The notes under the pieces: model-generated | The model's input: the letters and a program-made list of their open reading frames with translations, nothing else | Database searches by the model: none | What the model was told of the DNA's origin: nothing | Part shown: in pieces, positions 27,607 to 36,244 of the stretch | Position numbering within the stretch: position 1 is the first letter of the stretch | Layout: each line of letters opens with the position of its first letter | Program-made: the position numbers and the translations under genes | Assembly: GCF_014206815.1 (NCBI RefSeq) | Contig: NZ_JACHNP010000004.1 | Location: 248,001 to 312,000, forward strand | Direction of reading: 5' to 3' | Origin: Xanthomonas sp. F10 | GTDB taxonomy: Bacteria; Pseudomonadota; Gammaproteobacteria; Xanthomonadales; Xanthomonadaceae | Length of the DNA stretch: 64,000 nucleotides

Positions 27607-29495
27607 CACGCCACCCGGCTGCGGCGCGCCCGTTCCAGATGCACCAGCAGCAGCGAGATCGCCGCCGGGGTCATGCCGGGGATGCGCTGCGCCTGGCCCA
27701 CGGTCTGCGGGCGCACGCGCTCGAGCTTCTGCTGCACTTCGGCCGACAGCCCGCGCACCTGCGCGTAGTCGAACGCGGCCGGGATCGGGGTGTCCTCGTG
27801 ACGCTGCTGGCGCGCGATCTCCTCGCGCTGGCGGTCCAGGTAGCCGGCGTACTTGATGCCGATCTCCACCTGCTCGGCCACCTGCGCGTCGGCCACGCCG
27901 GGACCCAGCGACGGCACCCGCATCAGTGCGGCGTAGTCCAGCTCCGGGCGCTTGATCAGGTCCAGCACGGTGGTCTCGCGGCTCACCGCCACGCCCAGCG
28001 TGGCCGCGACCTCGCGGCCCAGCGCGTTGCCCGGGGTGGCCCACAGCGCGCGCAGGCGCTCGTTCTCGCGTGCCACCGCCTCCTGCTTGGCCTGGAACCG
28101 CGCCCAGCGCGTTTCCTCGACGATGCCCAGGTCGTGGCCGATGCCGGTCAGGCGCGCATCGGCGTTGTCCTCGCGCAGCTGCAGCCGGTACTCGGCGCGG
28201 CTGGTGAACATGCGGTACGGCTCGCTGGTGCCGTGGGTGATCAGGTCGTCGATCAGCACGCCGATGTAGGCCTGGTCGCGGCGCGGCGACCAGGGTTCCA
28301 GCCCGCGCACCTGGCGTGCGGCGTTGAGCCCGGCGATTAGGCCCTGCGCGGCCGCTTCCTCGTAGCCGGTGGTGCCGTTGATCTGCCCGGCGAAGAACAG
28401 CCCGGGCATGGCCTTGGTCTCCAGCGAGGCCTTGAGCCCGCGCGGGTCGAAGAAGTCGTACTCGATGGCGTAGCCGGGGCGGGTGATGTGGGCGCGCTCG
28501 AAGCCGCGGATCGAGCGCACCAGCTCCAGCTGCACGTCGAACGGCAGCGAGGTGGAGATGCCGTTGGGGTAGATCTCGACCACGTCCAGGCCTTCCGGCT
28601 CGACGAAGATCTGGTGGCTGGCCTTCTCGGCGAAGCGCACCACCTTGTCCTCGATCGAGGGGCAGTAGCGCGGGCCGATGCCTTCGATCTGCCCGGTGTA
28701 CAGCGGCGAGCGGTCCAGCGCGCCGCGGATGATGGCGTGGGTGCGCTCGGTGGTGTGGGTGATCCAGCACGAGACCTGGCGCGGATGCTGGGCGACCTCG
28801 CCCAGGAACGACATCACCGGCAGCGGATCGTCGCCGGGCTGTTCCTCCATCGCCGCGTAGTCCAGGCTGCGCCCGTCGATGCGTGGCGGGGTGCCGGTCT
28901 TGAGCCGATCCACGCCGAAGCGGCCGTCGCGCAGCGCCTGCGCCAGCGCGGTGGCCGGTGGATCGCCGGCGCGGCCACCGGCGTACTGCGTCTGGCCGAG
29001 ATGGATCTTGCCGGCCAGGAAGGTGCCGGCGGTCAGTACTACCGCCGCGGCCTCGAAGCGCAGCCCGGTCTGGGTCAGCACGCCGCGCACGCGCTCGCCG
29101 TCCATGACCAGGTCGTCCACCGCGGCCTGGAACAGGGCCAGGTTCGGCTGTGCCTCGACCAGGCGCCGGATCGCGCTGCGGTACAGGCTGCGGTCGGCCT
29201 GGCAACGGGTCGCGCGCACCGCCGGCCCCTTGGACGCGTTGAGGGTGCGCCACTGGATGCCGGCCAGGTCCGCGGCCTGTGCCATCGCCCCGCCCAGCGC
29301 GTCGATCTCCTTGACCAGGTGGCCCTTGCCGATGCCGCCGATGGCCGGGTTGCAGCTCATCGCCCCCACCGTCTCCACGTTGTGGGTCAGTAGCAGGGTG
29401 CGCGCGCCGGCACGCGCGGACGCCAGCGCCGCCTCGGTGCCGGCATGGCCGCCGCCGATCACGATCACGTCATAGCGGTAGAAGGAGTCGCTCAT
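27606..29495 (-). CDS. mnmG: tRNA uridine-5-carboxymethylaminomethyl(34) synthesis enzyme MnmG (GidA)
   Basis: 629 aa, full length. FAD-binding Rossmann motif [11 protein letters not shown] begins at residue 13. GidA signatures [21 protein letters not shown] and [21 protein letters not shown] are intact, as is the C-terminal helical domain that contacts MnmE ([21 protein letters not shown]). With MnmE it installs cmnm5 at wobble U34. The gene is followed without a gap by the nucleotidyltransferase gene. The upstream spacer contains a plus-strand small-RNA candidate. Confidence 0.98.
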   Translation of the reverse strand: MSDSFYRYDVIVIGGGHAGTEAALASARAGARTLLLTHNVETVGAMSCNPAIGGIGKGHLVKEIDALGGAMAQAADLAGIQWRTLNASKGPAVRATRCQADRSLYRSAIRRLVEAQPNLALFQAAVDDLVMDGERVRGVLTQTGLRFEAAAVVLTAGTFLAGKIHLGQTQYAGGRAGDPPATALAQALRDGRFGVDRLKTGTPPRIDGRSLDYAAMEEQPGDDPLPVMSFLGEVAQHPRQVSCWITHTTERTHAIIRGALDRSPLYTGQIEGIGPRYCPSIEDKVVRFAEKASHQIFVEPEGLDVVEIYPNGISTSLPFDVQLELVRSIRGFERAHITRPGYAIEYDFFDPRGLKASLETKAMPGLFFAGQINGTTGYEEAAAQGLIAGLNAARQVRGLEPWSPRRDQAYIGVLIDDLITHGTSEPYRMFTSRAEYRLQLREDNADARLTGIGHDLGIVEETRWARFQAKQEAVARENERLRALWATPGNALGREVAATLGVAVSRETTVLDLIKRPELDYAALMRVPSLGPGVADAQVAEQVEIGIKYAGYLDRQREEIARQQRHEDTPIPAAFDYAQVRGLSAEVQQKLERVRPQTVGQAQRIPGMTPAAISLLLVHLERARRSRVA

Positions 29496-29609
29496 CGGGG
29501 TCTCGCGGCCGGCCCGTGAGCCGGCGGAAGGGGGCCGCAGGCGGGAGCGCCCTCGGCGGGAACAAGAATTTTAGCGGTTGCATCACAAATTGCAGATCTG
29601 GGCCTCAAG

Positions 29610-29626
29610 TTGGCACGCAATCTGCA
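29610..29626 (+). promoter_or_regulatory. Sigma-54-type promoter (-24/-12)
   Basis: TTGGCACGCAATCTGCA has the conserved GG (29612-29613) and GC (29624-29625) separated by exactly ten bases and matches the YTGGCACG-N4-TTGCA consensus except for C in place of the first T of the -12 block. It points rightwards, away from mnmG, with the expected start site near 29637. The next plus-strand feature is a structured region ending in a strong terminator. Confidence 0.62.
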
Positions 29627-29636
29627 GATATTCCCA

Positions 29637-29752
29637 CTGCACCCAACGTGGCAATGCGTCAGGGGCGTATGACTGGAATTGGAACAGGGGCCAGTCACGC
29701 GCACGTTGGGGGAGCTGGGGGCCGGTAGTCGGGGGACTACCGGCCCTTTTTT
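29637..29752 (+). ncRNA. Candidate structured small RNA, about 116 nt
   Basis: Boundaries are the predicted sigma-54 start and the end of a T6 run. The segment folds into an outer perfect 9-bp stem (CCCAACGTG at 29642-29650 with CACGTTGGG at 29702-29710). An inner stem (TGACTGG at 29670-29676 with CCAGTCA at 29691-29697, extended by GCG/CGC) carries a G-rich loop containing two GGA triplets. The terminator hairpin follows. No open reading frame with a ribosome-binding site is present. Several single-stranded GGGG runs could pair with C-rich targets. No homologue could be checked; the call rests on promoter, fold and terminator. Confidence 0.55.
29720..29752 (+). terminator. Rho-independent terminator with T6 tail
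   Basis: Perfect 11-bp stem GGCCGGTAGTC / GACTACCGGCC (29720-29730, 29735-29745) with loop GGGG, followed by CTTTTTT. There is no T-run on the other strand, so it acts on rightward transcription, that is, on the small-RNA candidate. Confidence 0.9.
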
Positions 29753-29807
29753 ATGCCCGTTTTTCGCCCGGCGCCGGCGCCGGGCCAGCAACGGCAAGGC
29801 CCCAACG

Positions 29808-29837
29808 CGAAAAGCCCCGGCGGACCGGGGCTTTTCG
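29808..29837. terminator. Bidirectional terminator hairpin
   Basis: Perfect 13-bp stem CGAAAAGCCCCGG / CCGGGGCTTTTCG with loop CGGA. A/T blocks lie on both flanks, so it can end transcription in both directions; leftward transcription from the Tyr-rich lipoprotein gene would meet it about 165 bases after that gene's stop. The remaining bases to 30003 show only a short direct repeat GGTCACCCC and no gene. Confidence 0.82.
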
Positions 29838-30003
29838 TTGTGAGGCGCCGACGCCCGACAGGGCCGGAACAGGGGGGATCCAGATTTCCCTGTCGGACAT
29901 CGACATAGACGGTGGGGTCACCCCTTCGGGTCATAAAGCGACGCAGTCGGTCACCCCGTAGGACGTAGAGTGCGTGTTGGGGCTGGCGAACGCAAGCCCT
30001 TTC

Positions 30004-30519
30004 TCAGGGCTCGAGTGTGCGACGTGTCCCATTGCTGCGCCCCATATTGCCGGGGCGTGGGGCAGGCGGGCGTTGCATCCCCTCGGGACGCTGCATCGCC
30101 GGCCGGGCCGGCTGCATCGACTGCGGCCGCGGCGACGAATTGAGCGCGTCCGGACGCCGCAGGCGGTTCAGGTCGCGCCAGGGCGTCGGCGTCCGGCCGC
30201 CCACGCTGGGCGGCGGCGGGCGCGAACCGCCGTCGTCCGGCCGCGGACGCGGCGGCGGGCGGTGGCGCGGGCCGTCGTAACCGCGATAGTAGTAATACGG
30301 CACGCCGTAGCCGTAGTAGCCGTAGTACGCGGGGCCGTAACCGTAGTAGGGCACCGCGCCGTAAGGCGAGTAGTACTCGGAATAGCCGGCGGGGTAGCGG
30401 TACTCGACCGAGGGCGCGCCACGGTAGTAGCCACCGTCGCCGCCTCCGGCGTAATCGTAGGTGGCGCAGCCGCCCAGTGCGGCCAGCAGTCCAGCGGCGC
30501 AGATCAGGCGCAGTTTCAT
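30004..30519 (-). CDS. Tyr/Gly/Pro-rich outer-membrane-type lipoprotein, function unknown
   Basis: 171 aa from ATG 30519. A lipoprotein signal MKLRLICAAGLLAALGGC ends at Cys18. The mature protein has no recognisable domain: residues 20-95 are extraordinarily rich in tyrosine and glycine (YYGYGPAYYGYYGYG), and the rest is proline- and arginine-rich (PRHRPPPRPRPDDGG) and probably disordered. Nothing catalytic is visible. It stands alone between the terminator at 29808 and the divergent PLP enzyme gene. Confidence 0.72.
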   Translation of the reverse strand: MKLRLICAAGLLAALGGCATYDYAGGGDGGYYRGAPSVEYRYPAGYSEYYSPYGAVPYYGYGPAYYGYYGYGVPYYYYRGYDGPRHRPPPRPRPDDGGSRPPPPSVGGRTPTPWRDLNRLRRPDALNSSPRPQSMQPARPAMQRPEGMQRPPAPRPGNMGRSNGTRRTLEP

Positions 30520-30683
30520 GGCGTTTGCCCTCCAGCAGGCTGGCTGACAGGTTCGGTCCGTTGCATTGAATCCCCCCTTAACTTCCCGCGCCGCACTTGA
30601 ACGCTTAAGTCGCGCGCAACGGCGGCGAGCCGGCGCGGCTGGCGGGCGCTGCACGTTGGCGACGATACGCTACCCTTTCGCGC

Positions 30684-31643
30684 ATGGTCTCACGTTTTCT
30701 GCCCGAGTTCGGCGACGTCCTGGCGGCCGCCGCACGCATTGCCGCGCACGCGCGGCCGACCCCGGTGCTGCGTTCGCAGGCGCTGGATGCCGCCAGCGGC
30801 GCGCAGCTGTACTTCAAGGCCGAACACCTGCAGCGCGGCGGCGCGTTCAAGTTCCGCGGCGCCTGCAACGCAGTGTGGGCGCTGGATCCGGCACAAGCGG
30901 CCTGCGGGGTGGTCACCCACTCCTCGGGCAACCACGGCGCGGCGCTGGCCCTGGCCGCGCGTACCCGTGGCATCGGCTGCCATGTGGTGGTGCCGGAAGG
31001 CGCGGTCGCCGCCAAGCTCGCCAACATCGCCCGCCACGGCGCCACCCTTTGGCGCTGCGCGCCGAGCATCGCCGCCCGCGAGGCGCTGTGCGCCCAGGTG
31101 CAGCGCGACACCGGCGCGACCCTGGTGCATCCCTACGCCGATCCGGCGGTGATCGCCGGGCAGGGCACCGCCGCGCTGGAGCTGCTGGACGCCAGCGGCG
31201 GGCTGGACCTGCTGGTGGTGCCGGTCGGCGGCGGTGGCCTGGCCGCGGGCAGCCGCCTGGCCCTGTCGGCGCTGGCGCCGCAGGCGCAGCTGCTGCTGGC
31301 CGAGCCGGCCGGTGCCGCCGATACCGCGCGCTCGCTGGCCGCCGGCGAGCGCCGCGTGGACATGGTCCCGGACACGATCTGCGACGGCCTGCGCGGCAGC
31401 CTCGGCGAACCCAACTTCGCCCTGCTGCACGGCCATGCCGAGGTGCTGGTGGTGGACGACGCGGCGACCGTGGCGGCGATGCGGCTGCTGTGGCAGGTGC
31501 TCAAGCAGGTGGTGGAGCCGTCCTCGGCGATCGCCCTGGCGGCGGTGCTGGCGCAGCCGGCGCGCTTCGCCGGGCGCCGGGTGGGAGTGATCCTGTCCGG
31601 CGGCAACGTCGACCTGGACGCCTTGCCGTGGGGCGCGGCATGA
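30684..31643 (+). CDS. PLP-dependent threonine dehydratase/serine racemase family enzyme
   Basis: 319 aa fold-type II PLP enzyme. The Schiff-base lysine is Lys56 in AFKFRGA, the phosphate-binding side is SSGNHG (80-85) and the PLP-phosphate cradle is GGGGL near 190; the C-terminal SGGN motif is present. There is no C-terminal regulatory ACT domain, so it resembles catabolic threonine/serine dehydratases or serine racemases of about 320 aa. Which amino acid it uses cannot be settled. The stop overlaps the start of the YdcF-like gene as ATGA. Confidence 0.87.
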   Translation: MVSRFLPEFGDVLAAAARIAAHARPTPVLRSQALDAASGAQLYFKAEHLQRGGAFKFRGACNAVWALDPAQAACGVVTHSSGNHGAALALAARTRGIGCHVVVPEGAVAAKLANIARHGATLWRCAPSIAAREALCAQVQRDTGATLVHPYADPAVIAGQGTAALELLDASGGLDLLVVPVGGGGLAAGSRLALSALAPQAQLLLAEPAGAADTARSLAAGERRVDMVPDTICDGLRGSLGEPNFALLHGHAEVLVVDDAATVAAMRLLWQVLKQVVEPSSAIALAAVLAQPARFAGRRVGVILSGGNVDLDALPWGAA

Positions 31644-32263
31644 GCGCGCGGGGCGGGTTCCGCTGGCTGCGCTGGCTGCTGCGCCTGGCGGCGCTGGTGG
31701 GGCTGTGGCTGCTCGGCGTGGCGATCTACATCGTCTGGGTCGGCGACCGCGACCAGGCGGCGCCGGCCGACGCGATCATCGTGCTCGGCGCGGCGGCCTA
31801 CGACGCCAAGCCCTCGCCGGTGTTCGAGGAGCGCATCCGCCACGGCCTGGACCTGTACCAGCGCGGCTACGCGCCGACTCTGATCTTCACCGGCGGCTTC
31901 GGCAACGGCGCGCGCTTCGCCGAGTCGCAGGTGGCAAGGCGCTACGCGCTGCGCCACGACGTGCCGGCCGATGCGATCCTGATCGAGACGGTGTCGCGCA
32001 CCACGCGGCAGAACCTGATCGAGGCGCGCCGGCTGATGCGCGAACACGGCCTGCACCGGGCCATCGTGGTCAGCGATCCGCTGCACATGGCGCGGGCGCT
32101 GCGGCTGTGCCAGGAACTGCAGATCGACGCGCTGGCCTCGTCGACGCCGAGCAGCCGCTTCCGCAGCTTCCAGACCCGCTGGCGCTTCCTGCTGCAGGAG
32201 CTGTACTTCTTCCATCGCGACCTGCTGGAGCGGGGCGTCGAGCACGGCGGCGAGACCGTATGA
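31640..32263 (+). CDS. YdcF/DUF218 family membrane-anchored protein
   Basis: 207 aa from ATG 31640, overlapping the upstream stop. One N-terminal membrane helix (LLRLAALVGLWLLGVAIYIV) is followed by a DUF218 domain: ADAIIVLGAAAY, FTGGFG, the SRTTRQNLIEAR segment and IVVSDPLHMARA. DUF218 proteins (YdcF, SanA, ElyC) are implicated in envelope integrity or vancomycin tolerance; the reaction is unknown. It is probably co-transcribed with the PLP enzyme. Confidence 0.88.
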   Translation: MSARGGFRWLRWLLRLAALVGLWLLGVAIYIVWVGDRDQAAPADAIIVLGAAAYDAKPSPVFEERIRHGLDLYQRGYAPTLIFTGGFGNGARFAESQVARRYALRHDVPADAILIETVSRTTRQNLIEARRLMREHGLHRAIVVSDPLHMARALRLCQELQIDALASSTPSSRFRSFQTRWRFLLQELYFFHRDLLERGVEHGGETV

Positions 32264-32294
32264 TGGGCCTTTCCACGGCCGGAGGGCGGCAGCC

Positions 32295-32723
32295 ATGAGC
32301 AACCACGGAGTTCCTGTGCAGGACCAGTCCATCGCCCTGGTCCAGGCCTATTACGCCGCGTTCAACCGCGGCGACTGGGACGGCATGCTGGGCATGCTCA
32401 GCGACGACGTCGCCCACGATCTCAACCAGGGCCCGCGCGAGACCGGCAAGGACGTGTTCGCCGCGTTTTTGCAGCGCATGAACGCCAGCTACCGCGAGCA
32501 GTTGCACGACATCGTGGTGCTGGCCGCGCAGGACGGCCGCCGCGCCGCCGCCGAGTACGTGGTGCATGGCGAATACCACCACACCGACACCGGCCTGCCG
32601 GAGGCGCGCGGCCAGCGCTACGTGCTGCCGGGCGGAGCGTTCTTCGATATCCGCGACGGCAAGATCGCCCGCGTCAGCAACTACTACAACCTCGAAGACT
32701 GGATCGCGCAGGTCTCCGCCTGA
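32295..32723 (+). CDS. SnoaL-like/NTF2-fold protein
   Basis: 142 aa. The start QSIALVQAYYAAFNRGDWDGMLGMLSDDV and the end GGAFFDIRDGKIARVSNYYNLEDWI are typical of the SnoaL/ketosteroid-isomerase-like (NTF2) fold, a cone-shaped barrel that binds small molecules. Acidic and His residues in the pocket (EYVVHGEYHH) leave an enzymatic role possible, but no substrate can be named. GGAGGGCGGC precedes the ATG. It lies 31 bases after the YdcF-like gene and may be the third gene of that operon. Confidence 0.85.
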   Translation: MSNHGVPVQDQSIALVQAYYAAFNRGDWDGMLGMLSDDVAHDLNQGPRETGKDVFAAFLQRMNASYREQLHDIVVLAAQDGRRAAAEYVVHGEYHHTDTGLPEARGQRYVLPGGAFFDIRDGKIARVSNYYNLEDWIAQVSA

Positions 32724-32727
32724 GCCG

Positions 32728-32750
32728 CGCGCCGGCCTGAGGCCGGCGCG
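32728..32750 (+). terminator. G+C-rich hairpin after the SnoaL-like gene
   Basis: Ten-bp stem CGCGCCGGCC / GGCCGGCGCG with loop TGA, starting five bases after the stop codon and followed by only TTCG. A plausible but weak intrinsic terminator separating this operon from the glycosyltransferase gene. Confidence 0.5.
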
Positions 32751-32838
32751 TTCGCGCTGTCGCAAAACTGTCCGCCGGCCGTCATCCGCGGCCGCAGGCG
32801 CCACGGCTATGGTCGCCGCGCCGACCAGAGGACCGCCG

Positions 32839-34353
32839 ATGCGCGCGCTGCTTCGTTCCCCGGCCGTCGCGGTGGCGCTGCTGGCCTGCACGCTCGCGCT
32901 GGCCCTGCTGGGCGCCCGCGGGATCTGGGACGCCGACGAAGGCCGTTACACCAATGTCGCGCTGAACATGCTGCACAGCGGCGACTGGCTCACGCCCCGG
33001 CGCAGCGAGGACGTGGCGCACTGGACCAAGCCGCCGCTGACCTACTGGGCGATCGCCGCCAGCGTCGCCGCCTTCGGGCCGTCGCCGTGGGCGGCGCGCT
33101 TGCCGTCGGCGCTGGCTTACCTGCTGTGCGTGCTGCTGGTCTGGCGCCTGGCCGCGCGACTGTTTCCCGAGCGGCCCACGCTGCCGGCGCAGGCGGCACT
33201 GCTCTACGCCACCATGCTGGCGCCGTTCGGCGCGGCGCAATGGATTTCCACCGACTTCCTGCTCGCCGCCTGCGAGACCCTGGCGGTGTGGGCCTTCGTC
33301 GAAGCGCGTGCGCACCCGCCCGGGCAGGGCAAGCGCTGGATCGCGGCGATGTGGGCCGGCTTCGCCCTGGCGTTCATGACCAAGGGGCCGCCGGGCCTGC
33401 TGCCGTTGCCGGCCCTGCTGCTGTTCAACGCGGTGACGCCGGGGCCGCCGCGGCGCGCGCTGCAACTTTCCGGCATCGCGCTGTTCACGGTGCTGGCGCT
33501 GCCCTGGTACCTGGCGGTGATCCATGGCCATCCCGGCTTGCTGCAGTACTTCGTCGGCGACGAGGTGGTCAAGCGCGTGGCCAGCGATGCGTTCGGGCGC
33601 AACGCGCAGTGGTATGGCTGGGCGGTGGCGTATGCGCCGATCCTGGTCCTGGGCACGCTGCCGTGGACGTCGGCGCTGGCGCGCTGGGCCTGGCAGCTGC
33701 CGCGGCAGTTGCGACAATGGTGGCGCACACCGGCGCTGCGCCTGCAGCAGGCCGCGCCGCTACTGCTGACCCTGTGGCTGCTGCTGCCGCTGCTGGTGCT
33801 ATGCCTGTCGCGCTCGCGGCTGCCGCTGTACGTGCTGCCGCTGTTCGTGCCGCTGGCGTTGCTGGCGGCGTGGCAGCGTGCGCAGGAGGGGCGCGCGCCG
33901 TGGCGCTGGCCGTGGCTGCTGGGCTGGTGCGGGCTGTTGCTGGCGCTCGAACTGGCGCTGGCGCTGCTGCCCACACACAAGGATGCCGGCGCCTGGGCGC
34001 AGGCGATCGCCCAGCGTGCCGGCACGCCGGTGCGCGAGGTGGTGTTCGTCGAGGACATGGCACGCTACGGCCTGCGCCTGGAACTGGGCGCGCAGGTGCG
34101 CAAGATCCGCCTGGATCCGCTGCCCGACGCGCCGCGCTTCGGTCCCGAGTACGACGCCGACCTGTCCACGGTCTTGCGGCAGCCGCGCACCGGCCGCGTG
34201 TGGGTGTGCAAGGACGTGGCCTGGCCGCAGGTGGCCGCGCGCATCGCCGCGCAGGGCGCACAGGCGCAGGCGCTGGGTCCGCCCTACCGGGGCCGGGTGC
34301 TGTTCCGGGTGCTGCCCGGCTCAGTCGCCGCGGCGGCGGATCGGGATCGCTGA
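32839..34353 (+). CDS. ArnT-like family 39/83 glycosyltransferase, integral membrane
   Basis: 504 aa from ATG 32839. About ten to twelve helices. The first periplasmic loop carries WDADEGRYTNV (Trp30 to Val40, with the catalytic-type Asp/Glu) and HWTKPPLTYW (to residue 70), the hallmark of PMT/ArnT-type transferases that use polyprenyl-phosphate sugars. The C-terminus is a soluble domain. It may modify lipid A or another envelope glycan; donor and acceptor are unknown. Its last 33 bases overlap the 3' end of the convergent bioC gene. Confidence 0.88.
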   Translation: MRALLRSPAVAVALLACTLALALLGARGIWDADEGRYTNVALNMLHSGDWLTPRRSEDVAHWTKPPLTYWAIAASVAAFGPSPWAARLPSALAYLLCVLLVWRLAARLFPERPTLPAQAALLYATMLAPFGAAQWISTDFLLAACETLAVWAFVEARAHPPGQGKRWIAAMWAGFALAFMTKGPPGLLPLPALLLFNAVTPGPPRRALQLSGIALFTVLALPWYLAVIHGHPGLLQYFVGDEVVKRVASDAFGRNAQWYGWAVAYAPILVLGTLPWTSALARWAWQLPRQLRQWWRTPALRLQQAAPLLLTLWLLLPLLVLCLSRSRLPLYVLPLFVPLALLAAWQRAQEGRAPWRWPWLLGWCGLLLALELALALLPTHKDAGAWAQAIAQRAGTPVREVVFVEDMARYGLRLELGAQVRKIRLDPLPDAPRFGPEYDADLSTVLRQPRTGRVWVCKDVAWPQVAARIAAQGAQAQALGPPYRGRVLFRVLPGSVAAAADRDR

Positions 34354-35211
34354 CAGCGGCACCGCAGCGATCTCGCCGCCGCCTTCGCGGATCGGCGCGC
34401 CCGGCGGTGGCGCCCAGGCGTGCGCGTAGATCACTTCCCAGGTGCTGGGCAGGGTGCCGTCGGCACCGCGCAGCGGCTCGTAGGCGGCGGTGGCGGCGGC
34501 GAACCGGCCGCGGCCGGTGAGGGTGTGGCGGCGCGCCTGCAGCGCGTTGGTGGCCCCGATCGCGCGCAGTTCGCGCATCAGCGCGGCGAGGTCCGGATAG
34601 GTCAGGTTGAACACGTCGCGGTCCAGCACCGGATCGCGGAAGCCGGACAGCATCAACGCATCGCCGAACTGCGCGATCGGCGCGAAGCGGCTCACGTGCG
34701 GCGTGGTCTGGTCGGCCTGGGCGAAGGCCTCGCGCAGCTCGATCAGCGTGTCCGGGCCGAAGCTGGAGCACAGCAACAGGCCGCCGGGGCGCAGCACGCG
34801 GCGGAACCCGGCGAACACCGCCGGCAGGTCCTCGACCCACTGCAGGCACAGATTGCTGAAGATCACATCGACGCTGTGCTCGGCCAGCGGCAGCGCGCGC
34901 GCGTCGGCGCAGACCCGCCCGAACGGCTTCCACCAGCCGGCCTGGCGCTTGGCCTGCTGCAGCATCGGCAGGGCCTGGTCGAGCGCGATCACCTGCGCGC
35001 GCGGCCAGCGCTTCTTCATCGCCGCGGCGGCATGCGCCGGACCGCTGCCCACGTCCAGCACCACCTGCGGCACGCGGTCGCCGAGGTAGTCCAGCGATTC
35101 CAGCAAGCGCCCCTGCACCTCGCGCTGCAGCGCCGCGGCGGCGTCGTAACTGGCGGCGGCACGCGCGAACGCGCGGCGGATGTGCTGGGAGTCGAACGCG
35201 GAAGGATCCAT
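34321..35211 (-). CDS. bioC: Malonyl-ACP O-methyltransferase BioC
   Basis: 296 aa. SAM-binding motif I is LDVGSGPAHAAAAM, with VIALDQALPML as motif II and the BioC-typical FSNLCLQWVEDLPAVFAGFRRVLRPGG. The N-terminal IRRAFARAAASYDAAAALQ also matches BioC. It methylates the free carboxyl of malonyl-ACP to start pimeloyl synthesis by the fatty-acid pathway. BioH, which removes the methyl group, is encoded 1.8 kb upstream on the same strand. The 3' end overlaps the glycosyltransferase gene by 33 bases tail to tail. Confidence 0.94.
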   Translation of the reverse strand: MDPSAFDSQHIRRAFARAAASYDAAAALQREVQGRLLESLDYLGDRVPQVVLDVGSGPAHAAAAMKKRWPRAQVIALDQALPMLQQAKRQAGWWKPFGRVCADARALPLAEHSVDVIFSNLCLQWVEDLPAVFAGFRRVLRPGGLLLCSSFGPDTLIELREAFAQADQTTPHVSRFAPIAQFGDALMLSGFRDPVLDRDVFNLTYPDLAALMRELRAIGATNALQARRHTLTGRGRFAAATAAYEPLRGADGTLPSTWEVIYAHAWAPPPGAPIREGGGEIAAVPLSAIPIRRRGD

Positions 35212-35461
35212 CCGCGCATTATCGCCGCCTGCGTCGCGCTGCGGCCAGCGGTGGCGCGGATCACCGCGTTGCGCACTTCGCGCTGATCAAGCGGCGCGAT
35301 CGCCGCTATGTACTCCCAATCCCGAATCCAGCCGGTTCCTTATTGCCGCCTTTCCCTCGCGGCCAGCGTGGCCTGCAGATCATCATGTTCAGCGCCTCGC
35401 CCGACCAAGCGGAGCGCCCGCGGCTGTGCATCCCGACTCCCCAATCCCCAATCCCGGCTCC

Positions 35462-36244
35462 TCAGAACGTCCCCGGATAGCTCCCGCCATCCAGCAACAG
35501 GTTCTGCCCGCTCAGGTAGCCGGCCTGCGCGCTGCACAGGAAGGCGCAGGCCGCGCCGAACTCCTCCGCAGTGCCGAAGCGCCCGGCCGGAATCTGCCGG
35601 CGCTTGCGTTCGGCCAGGTCGGCGGGATCGACACCCTCGCGCTGCGCGGCGTGGGCGATGTTGCCGCGCAGGCGGTCGGTGTCGAACTGCCCGGGCAGCA
35701 GGTTGTTGATGGTGACGTTGTGCGCCACCGTGCGCCGCGCCAGCCCCGCGACGAAGCCGGTGAGGCCGGCGCGCGCGCCGTTGGACAGGCCCAGGCTGTC
35801 GATCGGCGCCTTCACCGCGGCCGAGGTGATGTTGACGATGCGGCCGAAGCCGCGCGCCTGCATCGCATCGACGGTGGCGCGGATCAGCGCGATCGGCGCC
35901 AGCATGTTGGCGTCGAGCGCGCGCAGCCAGTCCTCGCGTTCCCAGTCGCGGAAATCGCCCGGCGGCGGCCCACCGGCATTGTTGATCAGGATGTCGACCT
36001 GCGGGCAGGCGGCCAGTGCGGCGGCGCGTCCTGCCTCGGTGGCGATGTCCGCGGCCACGGCAACCACCTCGCCACCGCCGTGCAGCGCACGCAGTTGCGC
36101 CGCGGCCGCGTCCAGCCCGGCCTGGCCGCGCGCCACGATCACCACATGCACGCCCTCGCGCGCCAGCGCCTGCGCGCAGCCCAGGCCCAGCCCCTTGCTC
36201 GCGGCGCACACCAGCGCCCACTTGCCGGCGATTCCCAGGTCCAC
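35462..36244 (-). CDS. SDR-fold protein with degenerate active site (BKR-like)
   Basis: 260 aa from GTG 36244, with CCGGAG eight bases upstream; an ATG-started longer frame would read through repeat DNA. Rossmann fold of the short-chain dehydrogenase type: LVCAASKGLGLG replaces the canonical TGxxxGxG, NNAGG is present, and the catalytic YxxxK is replaced (LSNGARAGL where YSASKAAL is expected). The C-terminus (YLSGQNLLLDGG) is SDR-like. This fits the atypical BKR-like SDR subgroup that lacks the tetrad. It sits between bioC and bioH, but no role in biotin synthesis is known. Confidence 0.86.
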   Translation of the reverse strand: MDLGIAGKWALVCAASKGLGLGCAQALAREGVHVVIVARGQAGLDAAAAQLRALHGGGEVVAVAADIATEAGRAAALAACPQVDILINNAGGPPPGDFRDWEREDWLRALDANMLAPIALIRATVDAMQARGFGRIVNITSAAVKAPIDSLGLSNGARAGLTGFVAGLARRTVAHNVTINNLLPGQFDTDRLRGNIAHAAQREGVDPADLAERKRRQIPAGRFGTAEEFGAACAFLCSAQAGYLSGQNLLLDGGSYPGTF

